Made by a program: the position numbers and the translations under genes. Of a stretch of 64,000 nucleotides of DNA, positions 9,580-19,263 are shown piece by piece. This DNA is from Cerina litoralis. Its GTDB lineage: Bacteria; Bacteroidota; Bacteroidia; Flavobacteriales; Flavobacteriaceae. The notes below the pieces were generated by a model. That model did no database searches and had not been told where the DNA came from. It saw only the letters and a list, made by a program, of their open reading frames with translations. The number at the start of each line of letters is the position of its first letter. Position 1 is the stretch's first letter. The stretch spans positions 115,102-179,101 of the forward strand of contig JAIRBC010000007.1 in the NCBI GenBank assembly GCA_022008415.1, in the 5' to 3' direction.

Positions 9580-10782
9580 ATGATTACCTTTGAGGAAGCC
9601 TATAAAAAAGTAATACATTACCGCCGTAATTACGGTACGGAGACCGTTGGGCTATTGGAGGCAACGGGACGTGTTTTGGCGTTGGATATTAAGGCAGATC
9701 GGGATTTCCCTCCCTTTGATCGATCTACCAAAGATGGTATTGCCATAGCCGTGGAAGCCCTTGATGGAGAAAAGAACCAATTGAGAATAGAAGGGGTTTT
9801 ACCGGCCGGAAATCCTAGGGCCGAATTGTCTGACAAGAACAATTGTATGGAAATTATGACTGGGGCGGTGGTTCCTAAAGGAGCCGATACGGTTGTCATG
9901 TATGAGGACATAAATATTGCAAATGGCCTAGCCACCATTAACCAAAATCCGACGCGTGGCCAAAATATTCACGTTAGGGGGAGCGATGTGAACCAAGGAG
10001 CCACCGTGCTGTACCAAGATACGAAGATATCGGGTGCTGAAATAGGGATTTTGGCCGCTGTTGGCGTTACGCAGGTAGTGGTTAAAAAGTTGCCGAGTAT
10101 CACACTGATTTCTACCGGAAATGAACTGGTGGAGGTAGAAGAAACACCCTTGCCGCATCAAATCAGGAAATCCAATATGCAGTCCCTATATGCTGCGCTC
10201 CGGGAAGAAGGGATAGTCGCGCAACAGGTCCATCTAAACGACCAATCGGAGGACGTACGGGAGGGTCTTCAAAAGGCACTACAGGAGAGCGATGTATTGT
10301 TGCTGAGCGGTGGGGTCTCTAAAGGGAAGTTCGATTTTATTCCGTTGGCAATGGAGGAACTGGGCGTCAAAAAAATTTTTCACAAGGTACTGCAACGCCC
10401 GGGAAAACCGTTTTGGTTCGGAGTTCACAAAGCAACTAGTACCTTAATTTTTTCCTTTCCTGGCAATCCGGTCTCTACCTTCGCCAATTATCACGTGTAC
10501 TTTAAGGATTGGCTAAAGAAGTCCTTGGGATTGCCTATCTTGGGATTTGATGTGATTTTAACCGAATCAATTTTGGCCAATGGTACATTAACTCTTTTTT
10601 TGGGTGTAAAAACATTTATGGAGGCAGGGAAATTGAGGGCTTCCCTAGTCACGGAAAATGGATCCGGCGACCTGATGAGCTTGGCCAAATCGGATGGATT
10701 TATTCGTTTGGCACCGAGGGATACTCCATACGCCATTGGCGAGGCGGTACCTTTTGTACCAGCACGAAATTTGATATATTAG
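9580..10782 (+). CDS. moeA: Molybdopterin molybdotransferase MoeA
   Basis: Cytoplasmic enzyme that inserts molybdate into adenylylated molybdopterin. Family motifs are present: PPFDRSTKDGIAI near residue 45, MTGAVVPKGADTVVMYED near 90-107, STGNELVE near 180, LLSGGVSKGKFDF near 245 and FSFPGNPVSTF near 290, followed by the C-terminal beta domain. At 400 residues it is a normal length. It starts a unit with the XdhC-like and MocA-like genes (103-base gap, then a one-base overlap), so the unit makes and delivers cofactor, probably for the IorB-type enzyme at 24261 and the molybdoenzyme at 20480. Confidence 0.93.
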   Translation: MITFEEAYKKVIHYRRNYGTETVGLLEATGRVLALDIKADRDFPPFDRSTKDGIAIAVEALDGEKNQLRIEGVLPAGNPRAELSDKNNCMEIMTGAVVPKGADTVVMYEDINIANGLATINQNPTRGQNIHVRGSDVNQGATVLYQDTKISGAEIGILAAVGVTQVVVKKLPSITLISTGNELVEVEETPLPHQIRKSNMQSLYAALREEGIVAQQVHLNDQSEDVREGLQKALQESDVLLLSGGVSKGKFDFIPLAMEELGVKKIFHKVLQRPGKPFWFGVHKATSTLIFSFPGNPVSTFANYHVYFKDWLKKSLGLPILGFDVILTESILANGTLTLFLGVKTFMEAGKLRASLVTENGSGDLMSLAKSDGFIRLAPRDTPYAIGEAVPFVPARNLIY

Positions 10783-10885
10783 TTCTGTTTTAAATAGTAA
10801 GGGTGATCGAGTGTAAGGCCAAACTATGTCCTTTCGCAATGGCCCTGTAATCTTTCACAAAAATGATGGTGGAACACTTATAAAA

Positions 10886-11911
10886 ATGACCCACGAACTT
10901 ATAAAGATAATTGGGACTTATAGACAAGCCCGTGCACAAGGCCAACGAGCGGTGTTGGCCACGGTCGTAGCCTTGGAAGGTTCCTCCTACCGAAGGCCCG
11001 GGGTAAGGATGCTCATTTTGGAAGACGGCGGTATGGTGGGTGCGGTTAGCGGTGGCTGCGTGGAAAAAGAAGTTCGGAAGCAAGCGACCCCGGTTTTTAA
11101 TTCCGGTATTCCCAAAATGATGACCTATGACGGTCGGTATCGTTTGGGATGCGAAGGCATACTTTATATTTTACTGGAACCCTTTGAGCCATCTGAAAAC
11201 CTCCTGGAAGCATTTAGCCAAACACTTCAAGAAAGACTGCCGTTCACGGTATCATCGCGGTTTGAAAAGAGTGATGGAGAAAGCCCGGATTTTGGATCTT
11301 TTATCAGAATTAAGGGAGCGAATCTTTATTTTCGTGCTGTAGCCCACATAACCCCGAATAAAAAGAACGTTCCGTTGCTTTGTTTTGATCAGGATATGGA
11401 ACCTTGTTTTCAACTTGTTATTTTTGGAGCCGAACACGATGCCGTGCAATTGTGCTCCTTGGCCGCTATGCTCGGTTGGGAAGTCACGGTTACAATTCCT
11501 TCATCGGAAGGAAAACAAAAATCGGATTTTCCGGGGTCTTCTAATTTTATGGAGATACTTCCGGAAGACTTTCCGCTAGACAGGATCGATTCCAGCACGG
11601 CGGTTATGCTTATGAACCACGGTTATGTAAAGGATCTAAAGTGTCTTATAGCGCTTAAGGATATTCATCCGGCGTATTTAGGGCTGTTGGGGCCAGCCAA
11701 AAGACGGGAGCGGCTCTTGAACGAATTGATGGAGCTCGAACCGCAGCTGCGAACGGATTTTATGGAGCAGATCCATGGTCCGGCCGGGCTAAACATAGGT
11801 GCCGAGACGCCCCAGGAAATCGCTGTGGCCATCCTTTCCGAAATATTGTCCGTGGTACGGAAACAAAATCCAATATTCCTAAGGAATAAACCGGGGAGCA
11901 TCCATAATTGA
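10886..11911 (+). CDS. XdhC/CoxI-family molybdenum cofactor insertion protein
   Basis: XdhC-like proteins bind molybdenum cofactor, help its sulfuration and hand it to xanthine-oxidase-family enzymes. The N-terminal XdhC/CoxI domain shows ATVVALEGSSYRRPGVRML and GAVSGGCVEKEV (about residues 24-65), and the C-terminal Rossmann domain begins QLVIFGAEHDAVQL (near 170). The usual GxGxxA glycine motif is altered to GAEHDA. ATG 10886 is preferred over 10826 because homology begins with THELIKI. It overlaps the next start by one base (TGATG), which points to translational coupling. Confidence 0.9.
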   Translation: MTHELIKIIGTYRQARAQGQRAVLATVVALEGSSYRRPGVRMLILEDGGMVGAVSGGCVEKEVRKQATPVFNSGIPKMMTYDGRYRLGCEGILYILLEPFEPSENLLEAFSQTLQERLPFTVSSRFEKSDGESPDFGSFIRIKGANLYFRAVAHITPNKKNVPLLCFDQDMEPCFQLVIFGAEHDAVQLCSLAAMLGWEVTVTIPSSEGKQKSDFPGSSNFMEILPEDFPLDRIDSSTAVMLMNHGYVKDLKCLIALKDIHPAYLGLLGPAKRRERLLNELMELEPQLRTDFMEQIHGPAGLNIGAETPQEIAVAILSEILSVVRKQNPIFLRNKPGSIHN

Positions 11912-12519
11912 TGGATACTCCAAAGGAAAATATAGCCATCCTGATCCTCGCAGCGGGCGCCTCTATGAGAATGGGTCGTGCTAAGCAATTATTGCCCTGG
12001 GGTAAAACCACTTTATTGGAGCATTCCATCGCTATGGCCATCGGAACCAATGCAGAGCAGATCACCGTCGTATTGGGTGCGAATGCCAATACCATTAAAT
12101 TGGCCGTTCCTATGAATGGCATAAGCCATATCGTAAACCCGAACTGGGAATCTGGCTTGGGGAGTTCGTTAGCTTGCGGTATGCAGTTGCTGACTAAATG
12201 GAAAAGTACTCACGATGGGATTCTAATCATGTTGTGCGACCAGCCCTTGATGGATACCGGGTTCCTCAATTCGTTGATCGAGCAATTTAAGGGTGGGCAA
12301 AAGGGAATTGTTGCGACGCGCTATGGGGAAAGGGCAGGAGTACCGGCCATTTTTAGTACTAGGTATTTTTCGGAACTCGCGACGCTACACAAGGATTTTG
12401 GGGCCAAGAACTTATTGGATCAAAACAAAAGCGATGTTCTATCCATAGATCCACAGGGCAAGGCGATTGATGTGGATACCTTTGAAGATTATCAAAAACT
12501 GGCCAGGGGACATTTTTAA
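11911..12519 (+). CDS. MocA-like molybdenum cofactor nucleotidyltransferase
   Basis: Nucleotidyltransferase of the MobA/MocA superfamily, 202 residues. The N-terminal nucleotide loop LILAAGASMRMGRAKQLLPW fits MocA, which makes the cytosine-dinucleotide cofactor, better than MobA (LAGGxSxRMGxDK, found here at 61006). Other motifs are NPNWESGLGSSLACGM near 75 and LCDQPLMD near 105. ATG 11911 overlaps the stop of the XdhC gene. Neighbours and sequence together suggest it makes MCD for the IorA/IorB enzyme; CTP rather than GTP use is inferred. Confidence 0.85.
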   Translation: MDTPKENIAILILAAGASMRMGRAKQLLPWGKTTLLEHSIAMAIGTNAEQITVVLGANANTIKLAVPMNGISHIVNPNWESGLGSSLACGMQLLTKWKSTHDGILIMLCDQPLMDTGFLNSLIEQFKGGQKGIVATRYGERAGVPAIFSTRYFSELATLHKDFGAKNLLDQNKSDVLSIDPQGKAIDVDTFEDYQKLARGHF

Positions 12520-12651
12520 ATGCTTAGGGCCAGCCGACCGCTATTGCCAAATGTATTACTAGGTTAATCCTTAATGGTTAAAAGTTAATAGTACTTCCAT
12601 GCCAACCTCGAACCTTTTTCAGTCAATTTTATACTACAAACTGTTAGATTC

Positions 12652-13239
12652 TTACTTAGGGGTAATCATAATATGTGCCCTAGGAGTGCCGGGGTCCATC
12701 AACCATGGCATTCCCGGTGCATAAGGTTTGTCTGGTAGCCCAGTAGATTCGGTAGTGGCATTGGGCGTGTAGATAACATATCGGAACTTTCCGTCGGCCA
12801 GTTCCCCGGTAGCCGGGTTGTAGCCCTCCTGCTTACCGTAGTAGACCAACAACATCCCTTCCTTGGGCATTTTAATTTTGCCAGATTCTATTTCCTTGTC
12901 CCTTATTTCTTGCCTTTCCTGTCCTTTCTCCCCAGCTGCACTAAGTTCTCTGCCCCTTGCCATAAAGGCCTCCAATTTATCTGGGTAGCAGGCCACGCTG
13001 ATACCGTCGTTTTTAGGGTTATCCCCAATGCATATATAATCATTGGTACCATTTCTTAGGGTCACAAAATTTCCATGGGTATCGTATCCATAAACCTTAG
13101 CTCCCTCTTTTTTGTCATCGGGTGCCGCCAGCAAAGCTGTTTTTATCTGAATTTCGGCCGGTAGTACTGCGTCTTTTTTTTCCTGTCCTTGGGAAGGTAT
13201 CGCCAACAAAATCAAACTTAAAAATGTAAAGTACTTCAT
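12652..13239 (-). CDS. Small secreted protein of unknown function
   Basis: I do not recognise the family. ATG at 13239 gives a 195-residue protein with a clear signal peptide (MKYFTFLSLILLAIPSQGQ); the longer open frame to 13407 would place the signal peptide internally and is rejected. The mature part contains KVYGYDTHGNFVTLRNGTNDYICIGD, two cysteines about 15 residues apart that may form a disulfide, a charged stretch near residues 105-130 (GREL to SGKIKMPKEG), and a proline-rich end (GMPWLMDPGTPRAHIMI). It converges with the mocA-like gene, and probably acts in the periplasm or on the surface. Confidence 0.75.
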   Translation of the reverse strand: MKYFTFLSLILLAIPSQGQEKKDAVLPAEIQIKTALLAAPDDKKEGAKVYGYDTHGNFVTLRNGTNDYICIGDNPKNDGISVACYPDKLEAFMARGRELSAAGEKGQERQEIRDKEIESGKIKMPKEGMLLVYYGKQEGYNPATGELADGKFRYVIYTPNATTESTGLPDKPYAPGMPWLMDPGTPRAHIMITPK

Positions 13240-13441
13240 AGCTTTGTATTTTTTTTTGAATAAAAATTTGGTATCCTTGATACAGGCTCTTAAAGATATG
13301 AAAAAGAAACTATTCTGATCGGGAGATTCAAAAATCAATAGGTTTATCCTCAACCAGGCCTTATTGTATATTGCATGGTATCCATCTGTAGCGGCACCGT
13401 AAAGCAATATGCGTATGCCGTAAGGCCATGGTTATGGCAGC

Positions 13442-14578
13442 TTATCTCTCCTGTAGCTGGAAAAACCTCAAAGAAACCGGAATCAACATGAGTCCCGAAA
13501 AAATAAAAAGGATAAAAGATATTTTTAGGTTAAAGGCATGGGATAGATATCCAATTAGGGGAGGACCTATGAACATGCCCATAATTCCGTAGGTAGCAAT
13601 GATGGAAATGGCCATTCCGGCAGAATACTTTTCAGAAGTTCCCGCCAAGGTATAGGTCATGGGGATTATTGCCGCGGTTCCCAGACCTACCAGACAAAAC
13701 CCTGTTAAGGTGGTCCAGAATAAAGGTAATGTGATCGCCAGTGTAATTCCGAAAGCGATAAGGGAAGCACTTACCGCGTATGTTTTTTTCATACCGAAAC
13801 GCTGTACAAAACGGTCCGAATAAAATCGGGAAAAGGCCATACAGGCAATAAAAATCAAGTAGCCAAGGGTAAACAGGTCCTCTTTGACGACTTCCTTAAA
13901 ATAGATGCCGCTCCAATCGAACATGCCACCCTCGCAAATGGCCGCAAAAAAGACCAAAATACCTAAGCAGAGAATCGAGGGATCGGGTTTGCCCAGTATT
14001 AATTTGTTGCCCTGTTTCGCCCGATCGTGCTTCAACAGGAAGCCATAAACAAAAATCATAACGCTCGCAGAGAAAAGGGCAACCCCGATCATATGGGTTC
14101 TTATCGGAATATCGAGTTTTAACATCAAGGTCGTGATGCAGACTCCCACCAATCCACCGGTGCTCCATACCCCATGAAAGGATCCATTTATCTTTTTTCC
14201 GTATGTTTTTTGAAGCGTGATTGCTTGGGTGTTTATCGTAATGTTGAGAATCCGCATGTTAAAGGAAAAAACCGCTATGGAGGCGATCAGTAAAAATGGG
14301 GTAGGCGCGTAACCGATACCAATCAAGGCCAGTGCAAAAATGAAAAATGAAACGAGCAACGGTATACGGCTATCAAAACGGGATACCAGCCAGCCCGAAA
14401 TGGGCAAACCAATGAGCGACCCAACGGGCATTGTTAAAAGGATGTTGCCCAATTCTGCATCGTTAAGTTCAAATAGGGCCTTAAGCGTAGGAATTCGGGA
14501 GGCCCAGGTAGAAAAGCAGACGCCCGTTATAAAAAAACATGTTCCTAGCGCAATGCGTTGCTTTACCTTGAGTTCCAT
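13442..14578 (-). CDS. MFS transporter, fucose-permease/YbjJ-like
   Basis: Inner-membrane major facilitator of 378 residues with about twelve hydrophobic segments. Family signs are the start LGTCFFITGVCFSTWASRIPTLK, the loop motif SGWLVSRFDSR after helix 2, and GVWSTGGLVGV near residue 140. YbjJ-like members export or import small organic compounds; the substrate cannot be read here. It starts next to a divergent promoter region shared with the cupin-like gene. Confidence 0.85.
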   Translation of the reverse strand: MELKVKQRIALGTCFFITGVCFSTWASRIPTLKALFELNDAELGNILLTMPVGSLIGLPISGWLVSRFDSRIPLLVSFFIFALALIGIGYAPTPFLLIASIAVFSFNMRILNITINTQAITLQKTYGKKINGSFHGVWSTGGLVGVCITTLMLKLDIPIRTHMIGVALFSASVMIFVYGFLLKHDRAKQGNKLILGKPDPSILCLGILVFFAAICEGGMFDWSGIYFKEVVKEDLFTLGYLIFIACMAFSRFYSDRFVQRFGMKKTYAVSASLIAFGITLAITLPLFWTTLTGFCLVGLGTAAIIPMTYTLAGTSEKYSAGMAISIIATYGIMGMFIGPPLIGYLSHAFNLKISFILFIFSGLMLIPVSLRFFQLQER

Positions 14579-14848
14579 TTTTAGTTGAAATAGGTTGCAA
14601 ATATCCAGAGTAATTGTTGTATTTCATACAAGTCGATCTTATTTTTTCAATTACTTTTTTAACGTGGGAAATAAGGATTGGCACAAAACGGTTAAAAAAT
14701 AGCATCATGCCCTCTTCCTTTGATGCCAATTCCGTAATTTTGCCGTCTAAGACAGGTGATGTCCCGACCCGGGAAAGAGGTAAAGCGTTGTTGCAGGCAT
14801 TTCGTAGGGTCGTATAATCCAGAAAGTTATTGCATTAATCTATGAATT

Positions 14849-15727
14849 ATGGCTTTAGATTTCAAACATCCGGTAGATAGGGTAGAAAATATCTCCCGGG
14901 AGGAATTTCAGGAAAAATACATGAAACCGCAAAAACCGGTCGTGCTTCGCGGGTTTCTAGGCGATTCCGTATGTTACGACAAATGGTCCTTCGACTATTT
15001 TAAAAAAGTGGCAGGGGAGGTCGAAATACAGTGTTTCCGGAATCTGGAGGAGGATTTGGACAAAACCTTGAAGAAGTCAGATATAAAAATGAAATTTGGG
15101 GACTACTTGGATATTATTGAAAAAGGCCCTACAGACCTTCGTCTTCACCTCTTTAATGTTTTTAAGCACCATCCAGAACTCTACGACGATTTTACTTTTC
15201 CAAAAATTGCCGATAACTTTCTAAAGAAATTCTGCTATATGTTCTTTGGGGGGCATGGATCGGTGGCTAGAATGCATCAGGACATCGACCTTTCCAATGT
15301 GTTTTTGACCCAATTTGAAGGCCAAAGAAGGGTCGTTCTTTTTGCACCGGAATATTCGGAATTGCTCTATCGCTATCCATTTAACGTCCATACAGGGGTT
15401 GATATTAACAATCCCGACTATGAAAGGTTTCCCGGTTTGGAGTTTGTAAAGGGACAGGAGGTTATCCTTTCCCATGGAGACACTCTTTTTATGCCCGGGG
15501 AGTATTGGCACTATATTGAGTATGTCGGTGGAGGCTTCGGCATGAGCTTGCGCACCATGAATCCATATATCAGTAAACGTGCGGAAGGAGTTTACAAAAT
15601 TTTGGTGCTTTCCAAAATTGATGATTGGATGCGGGGTGCCATGGGGGACAAATGGTTCGAACACAAAAAGAAAATAGCCGACGAACGGGCAGCTAAAGCT
15701 ATCAAAGAATTGCAGGAGAGTAATTAG
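14849..15727 (+). CDS. JmjC/cupin_8-like iron(II) and 2-oxoglutarate-dependent oxygenase
   Basis: Cytoplasmic protein of 292 residues in the cupin_8/JmjC family, which hydroxylates proteins or small molecules. The opening KPVVLRGFLGDSVCYDKWSFDYF is typical. The iron triad is visible: MHQDIDLSNVF near residue 140 gives His-x-Asp, and MPGEYWHYIEY near 220 gives the second His. QRRVVLFAPEYSELLY follows the first two ligands, as in family members. The substrate is unknown. It stands alone in its transcript with no clear functional partner. Confidence 0.85.
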   Translation: MALDFKHPVDRVENISREEFQEKYMKPQKPVVLRGFLGDSVCYDKWSFDYFKKVAGEVEIQCFRNLEEDLDKTLKKSDIKMKFGDYLDIIEKGPTDLRLHLFNVFKHHPELYDDFTFPKIADNFLKKFCYMFFGGHGSVARMHQDIDLSNVFLTQFEGQRRVVLFAPEYSELLYRYPFNVHTGVDINNPDYERFPGLEFVKGQEVILSHGDTLFMPGEYWHYIEYVGGGFGMSLRTMNPYISKRAEGVYKILVLSKIDDWMRGAMGDKWFEHKKKIADERAAKAIKELQESN

Positions 15728-15930
15728 GGTCTGTGTATAAAGCCGGATACCTTCGTTGCGATTATTTTGAAAACAGTTTACACCAGTAAACTCCTTGATT
15801 TTCAAAACCTGCCCGTACCCGGCCAGAATGATACTGTCGGGCGGGCTTCGCAAACCTTGTTCTCGACCTTTCTAGCTCAGACACACGATCGTATGAAAAT
15901 CTGCTATTTAGTTTTTTTTCAACCAAAACC

Positions 15931-16809
15931 ATGAAAATAAAGGCCTGTTTTCTTATTCTATCCGTCATTGCCCTTATGGCATTGGGTATGGAATATCCAA
16001 AATTTCAACCCATAAAAAACTTGACGGCGGGGGAGGTAATTTCCCGTATCAAGGAGCATGTAGCCATTCCGTGGCAAGGAGAAACGGTCGATACTTACAA
16101 GGGAGGCGGACCCGATTTGCCCGTAACCGGCGTTGCCACCACTTTTATGGCGACCCTGGATGTTCTAAAAAGGGCAAGGGCCCAAGGGCTGAACTTGATT
16201 ATTACCCACGAGCCTACCTTTTATAACCATTTGGACAATAAGGACACCTATGGCCAGGATCCCATAGTGTTGGCCAAGGAAAAATACATTAAGGACAATG
16301 GATTGGCGGTCTTTCGCTTTCACGACCATTGGCATGCCATGAAGCCAGATGGTATTTATAAAGGGGTGGTGGACAAATTGGGCTGGCGTGATTACGAACG
16401 GAACCAACGTCCGTATACTTATCGATTTCCAAAGATGACCCTACGGGAAATATCGGAAGACCTTAAGAGAAAATTTAAATTGAGCACCATACGCGTGGTA
16501 GGAGATCCCGATATGGAAATAACCCAAGCTGGACTTTCATTGGGTTCTGCGGGGGCAAAGTGGCAGATTGCGATGTTGCAAAGAGATGATGTCCAACTAC
16601 TTATCATTGGGGAATCTCCTCAATGGGAAACGACGCCTTATGTCGCCGATGCCGAAACCCTGGGGAAAAAGAAAGCCCTAATTATTATGGGCCATGAAGT
16701 CTCCGAGGAGGCTGGGATGGATTACTGCGCTACCTGGCTCAAAACCTTTGTACATGAGGTGCCGGTAGAGTTTGTCCCGGCAGGAAACCCGTTTTGGGCC
16801 CCGGAGTAG
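15931..16809 (+). CDS. Nif3-like dinuclear metal protein with an export signal
   Basis: Nif3/GTP-cyclohydrolase-I-type-2-like fold, 292 residues. Family signs are VTGVATTFMATLDVLKRARAQGLNLIITHEPTFYNH (THEP metal site, near residues 70-105), the FRFHDHWH segment near 130, and MGHEVSEEAGMDYC near the end. The unusual feature is the start: MKIKACFLILSVIALMALG is a signal peptide or membrane anchor, whereas Nif3 proteins are normally cytoplasmic. ATG 15931 is the only start that includes it. The gene has no operon partner; the ThuA gene converges on it. Confidence 0.82.
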   Translation: MKIKACFLILSVIALMALGMEYPKFQPIKNLTAGEVISRIKEHVAIPWQGETVDTYKGGGPDLPVTGVATTFMATLDVLKRARAQGLNLIITHEPTFYNHLDNKDTYGQDPIVLAKEKYIKDNGLAVFRFHDHWHAMKPDGIYKGVVDKLGWRDYERNQRPYTYRFPKMTLREISEDLKRKFKLSTIRVVGDPDMEITQAGLSLGSAGAKWQIAMLQRDDVQLLIIGESPQWETTPYVADAETLGKKKALIIMGHEVSEEAGMDYCATWLKTFVHEVPVEFVPAGNPFWAPE

Positions 16810-16936
16810 TATTTCTTTAGATTTGTTATCCAATAAATAGCAACCGTATTCCAATGGGACAAACGTTTTTCGGTTTTATGAACCTTGTCTTAATTTGCAA
16901 GGATACGTACCGTTGACTGCCACTGCGAACTGACTA

Positions 16937-17749
16937 CTATTTCTCTATGCCTTTCCCTGTGGCGGCGTAATAAATGCCCCCGTACAAGTGGTCCAAAAAC
17001 CACTGATTTTCATAAACCTTGGCGATATGTCCCAGTCCTGTGTAAAAGGCCCGACCGCCATCAAATTCATGGTACCAGGAAATGGGATGGAATTTGCCCA
17101 TGCCCTTACCTGTTCGGTCGACCATCTTGCCGTTGGCATCCATGTCCCTATTTTTCCATGTAACCACTGGGTTATAGGAGTTTTCGTCCACCCCCACCAG
17201 ATAGTGGAGCCCTTCGCTTTTTTCCGGGCCGTATTGGTACCATTCGTCCGTCCATAAAAGGGTGTCGGGGAAGTGTTCCAACCCGGGAAAATTGTGATCG
17301 ACGATTTTCAGTTTTGCGGTTTGCTGTGCGGGGTGTATATAGAACATCCGTCCTACCAGTTGGGTGTACCATTCCCAGTCGTATTCCGTATCTGCCGCGG
17401 CGTGAATACCTACATACCCCTTGCCCGATTCAATGTATTTTTCGAAGGCCATTTGCTCGTCTTCATCAAAAATATCTGCCGTAGTACTCAAGAAAATGAC
17501 GACATCATAATTTTTTAGAATGTCATCGGTCACCTTTATCGCGCTCTGTTGATGGGTGACTTCAAAATTGTGGGTTGCCGCCAATTCATTGATGGCCGAT
17601 ATTCCCGCGGGGATCGATTCGTGGTGCCACCCGGCCGTTTCCGTAATCAACAAAGCCTTGAACTGCTTTTGAGCGGTCGTCGGGTGGGAAACTAGAAAAC
17701 AAAAGAAAAGCAGCAAGAAAGTTCTCAGGATATTATTTTTTATTTTCAT
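16937..17749 (-). CDS. Secreted ThuA-domain protein
   Basis: ThuA-like (glutamine-amidotransferase-fold) protein of 270 residues with a signal peptide (FLLLFFCFLVSHPTTAQ). Recognisable motifs are FKALLITETAGWHHESI near residue 30, YDVVIFLSTTADIFDEDEQ, GYVGIHAAADTEYDWEWYTQLVGRMF near 130, and a C-terminal ISWYHEFDGGRAFYTGLGH. ThuA proteins are linked to sugar catabolism, often beside dehydrogenases or in polysaccharide loci; here none is adjacent. It probably acts in the periplasm. Confidence 0.88.
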   Translation of the reverse strand: MKIKNNILRTFLLLFFCFLVSHPTTAQKQFKALLITETAGWHHESIPAGISAINELAATHNFEVTHQQSAIKVTDDILKNYDVVIFLSTTADIFDEDEQMAFEKYIESGKGYVGIHAAADTEYDWEWYTQLVGRMFYIHPAQQTAKLKIVDHNFPGLEHFPDTLLWTDEWYQYGPEKSEGLHYLVGVDENSYNPVVTWKNRDMDANGKMVDRTGKGMGKFHPISWYHEFDGGRAFYTGLGHIAKVYENQWFLDHLYGGIYYAATGKGIEK

Positions 17750-18003
17750 TGGGATTGGTTTAATTAAACGGGATATTTAATATTAGTATAAATTTAAACG
17801 ATTCGTGGAAGAATATATGTGGATGCGCGTTTTGTAACAAATTTAATGTATTGAGAACTATTATTGGATTATTATTTCAATTTCCAAATTTCACTTAGAC
17901 CCAATCTTTGCGCCGTCGATCCCGATGGGAAGTTAAAATTCAATAATTTTTTTGTGCTTGGATTAATCCACATGAAAACGAGTTTTTGGTTACATTTGAA
18001 CAA

Positions 18004-19059
18004 ATGAACCTGTTTCAACAAAACATCAGGAATCTTACACCGGCGTATTTCGCACTGGTCATGGCCACTGGGATTATTTCCTTGGCCTCATTCCTCAATG
18101 GGTTCGTTTTCTTTGGAAGGATACTTTTTTACCTCAATCTAGCCTTTCTCTCGGTATTGTCCGTTTTCTTTGTTTATCGCTGTTTCTTCTACTGGAGACG
18201 TGTTCTGGTCGATTTTGGGAGCTACAAACGCGGCCCTGGATTTTTTACCTTGGTGGCCGCGCTTTGTATCGTGGGCAACCAGTTTGTGGTATTGGATGGC
18301 AATTTCGATGTGGCGCGAATCATCCTGATTATCGCTTCGGTTTCTTGGCTTGTGATCGGGTATGGTTTTTTCTTTAATATTACGGTTACCAAGAATAAAA
18401 AATCGATCAAGGAGGGCATCAGTGGTACTTGGTTGGTATTTATAGTTTCCATTCAGGGTTTATCTACCTTGATTTCCTTCCTCTCCGAGGATTTTGGGGA
18501 CAAGGCATACTTGTTGTTGTTTTTGGCGTTGTGCCTGTTCTTATTGGGCTGTATTTTCTATTTGTATATCATGTCGCTCATTATTTATAGGATCTCTTTT
18601 TTCTCGTTGCATGCAAGCGAATTGGGGGCGCCCTATTGGATCAATATGGGGGCCACTGCAATTACTACCTTGGCGGGATCTATGCTTATCCTACATACAC
18701 AGCAATACAATTTCATAGTAGAGATCCTCTCGTTCCTTAAAGGGTTTACCTTGTTCTTTTGGGCGGCAGGAACATGGTGGATACCGTTGCTGCTCGTACT
18801 TGGATTTTGGCGACATGCGATAAAAAAAGTCCCGGTACCCCTCTCCACAAAGGGGTACGATCCATCCTATTGGGGTATGGTCTTCCCCTTGGGGATGTAT
18901 ACGGTCTGCACTTTCCGTCTAAGTGAGGCCCTGCATATAACCTTCCTTCAATATATTCCGCAGGTTTTCATATACGTTGCCATTTTGGCTTGGGTAATCG
19001 TGACAATTGGATTTTTAAGACATTTGTCCGCCTTGCCAAACAGGGGAGGTGAAGCGTAG
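18004..19059 (+). CDS. TDT-family transporter (TehA/SLAC1/Mae1-like)
   Basis: Membrane protein of 351 residues with about ten hydrophobic segments in the tellurite-resistance/dicarboxylate transporter family. The start NLTPAYFALVMATGIISLAS is diagnostic, and GMVFPLGMYTVCTFRLSE near residue 300 matches the conserved late helix. ATG 18004 is chosen over GTG 17986. A TACATTTG element at 17991-17998 ends only five bases before the ATG. It lies upstream of the molybdoenzyme genes and might carry an anion such as nitrite, sulfite or a dicarboxylate; that is inference. Confidence 0.85.
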   Translation: MNLFQQNIRNLTPAYFALVMATGIISLASFLNGFVFFGRILFYLNLAFLSVLSVFFVYRCFFYWRRVLVDFGSYKRGPGFFTLVAALCIVGNQFVVLDGNFDVARIILIIASVSWLVIGYGFFFNITVTKNKKSIKEGISGTWLVFIVSIQGLSTLISFLSEDFGDKAYLLLFLALCLFLLGCIFYLYIMSLIIYRISFFSLHASELGAPYWINMGATAITTLAGSMLILHTQQYNFIVEILSFLKGFTLFFWAAGTWWIPLLLVLGFWRHAIKKVPVPLSTKGYDPSYWGMVFPLGMYTVCTFRLSEALHITFLQYIPQVFIYVAILAWVIVTIGFLRHLSALPNRGGEA

Positions 19060-19263
19060 TTTAATGAGTTCAATATAAAAATACCGCTTTGGACCATTGG
19101 TGTTTTCAACAATATTATGTTCCGATCTTTGTTCGGTTTATTTTATAATTTGGAAAGGTTTTAAATTAAAATTTTCACAATCAAGTCCTTGACAGACTTC
19201 TTGTAAAATGCTTAATTTTAGTGTTCCTGGAAGATTTTGTCCATATAGTATGATCAAATTCCT

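Noticed and set aside
14614..14817. 67-codon plus-strand open frame between the MFS and cupin-like genes
   Set aside because: No homology recognised and it occupies the divergent promoter region; coding pattern is weak.
15221..15853. 210-codon minus-strand frame opposite the cupin-like gene
   Set aside because: Antisense shadow of a clearly recognised oxygenase gene.
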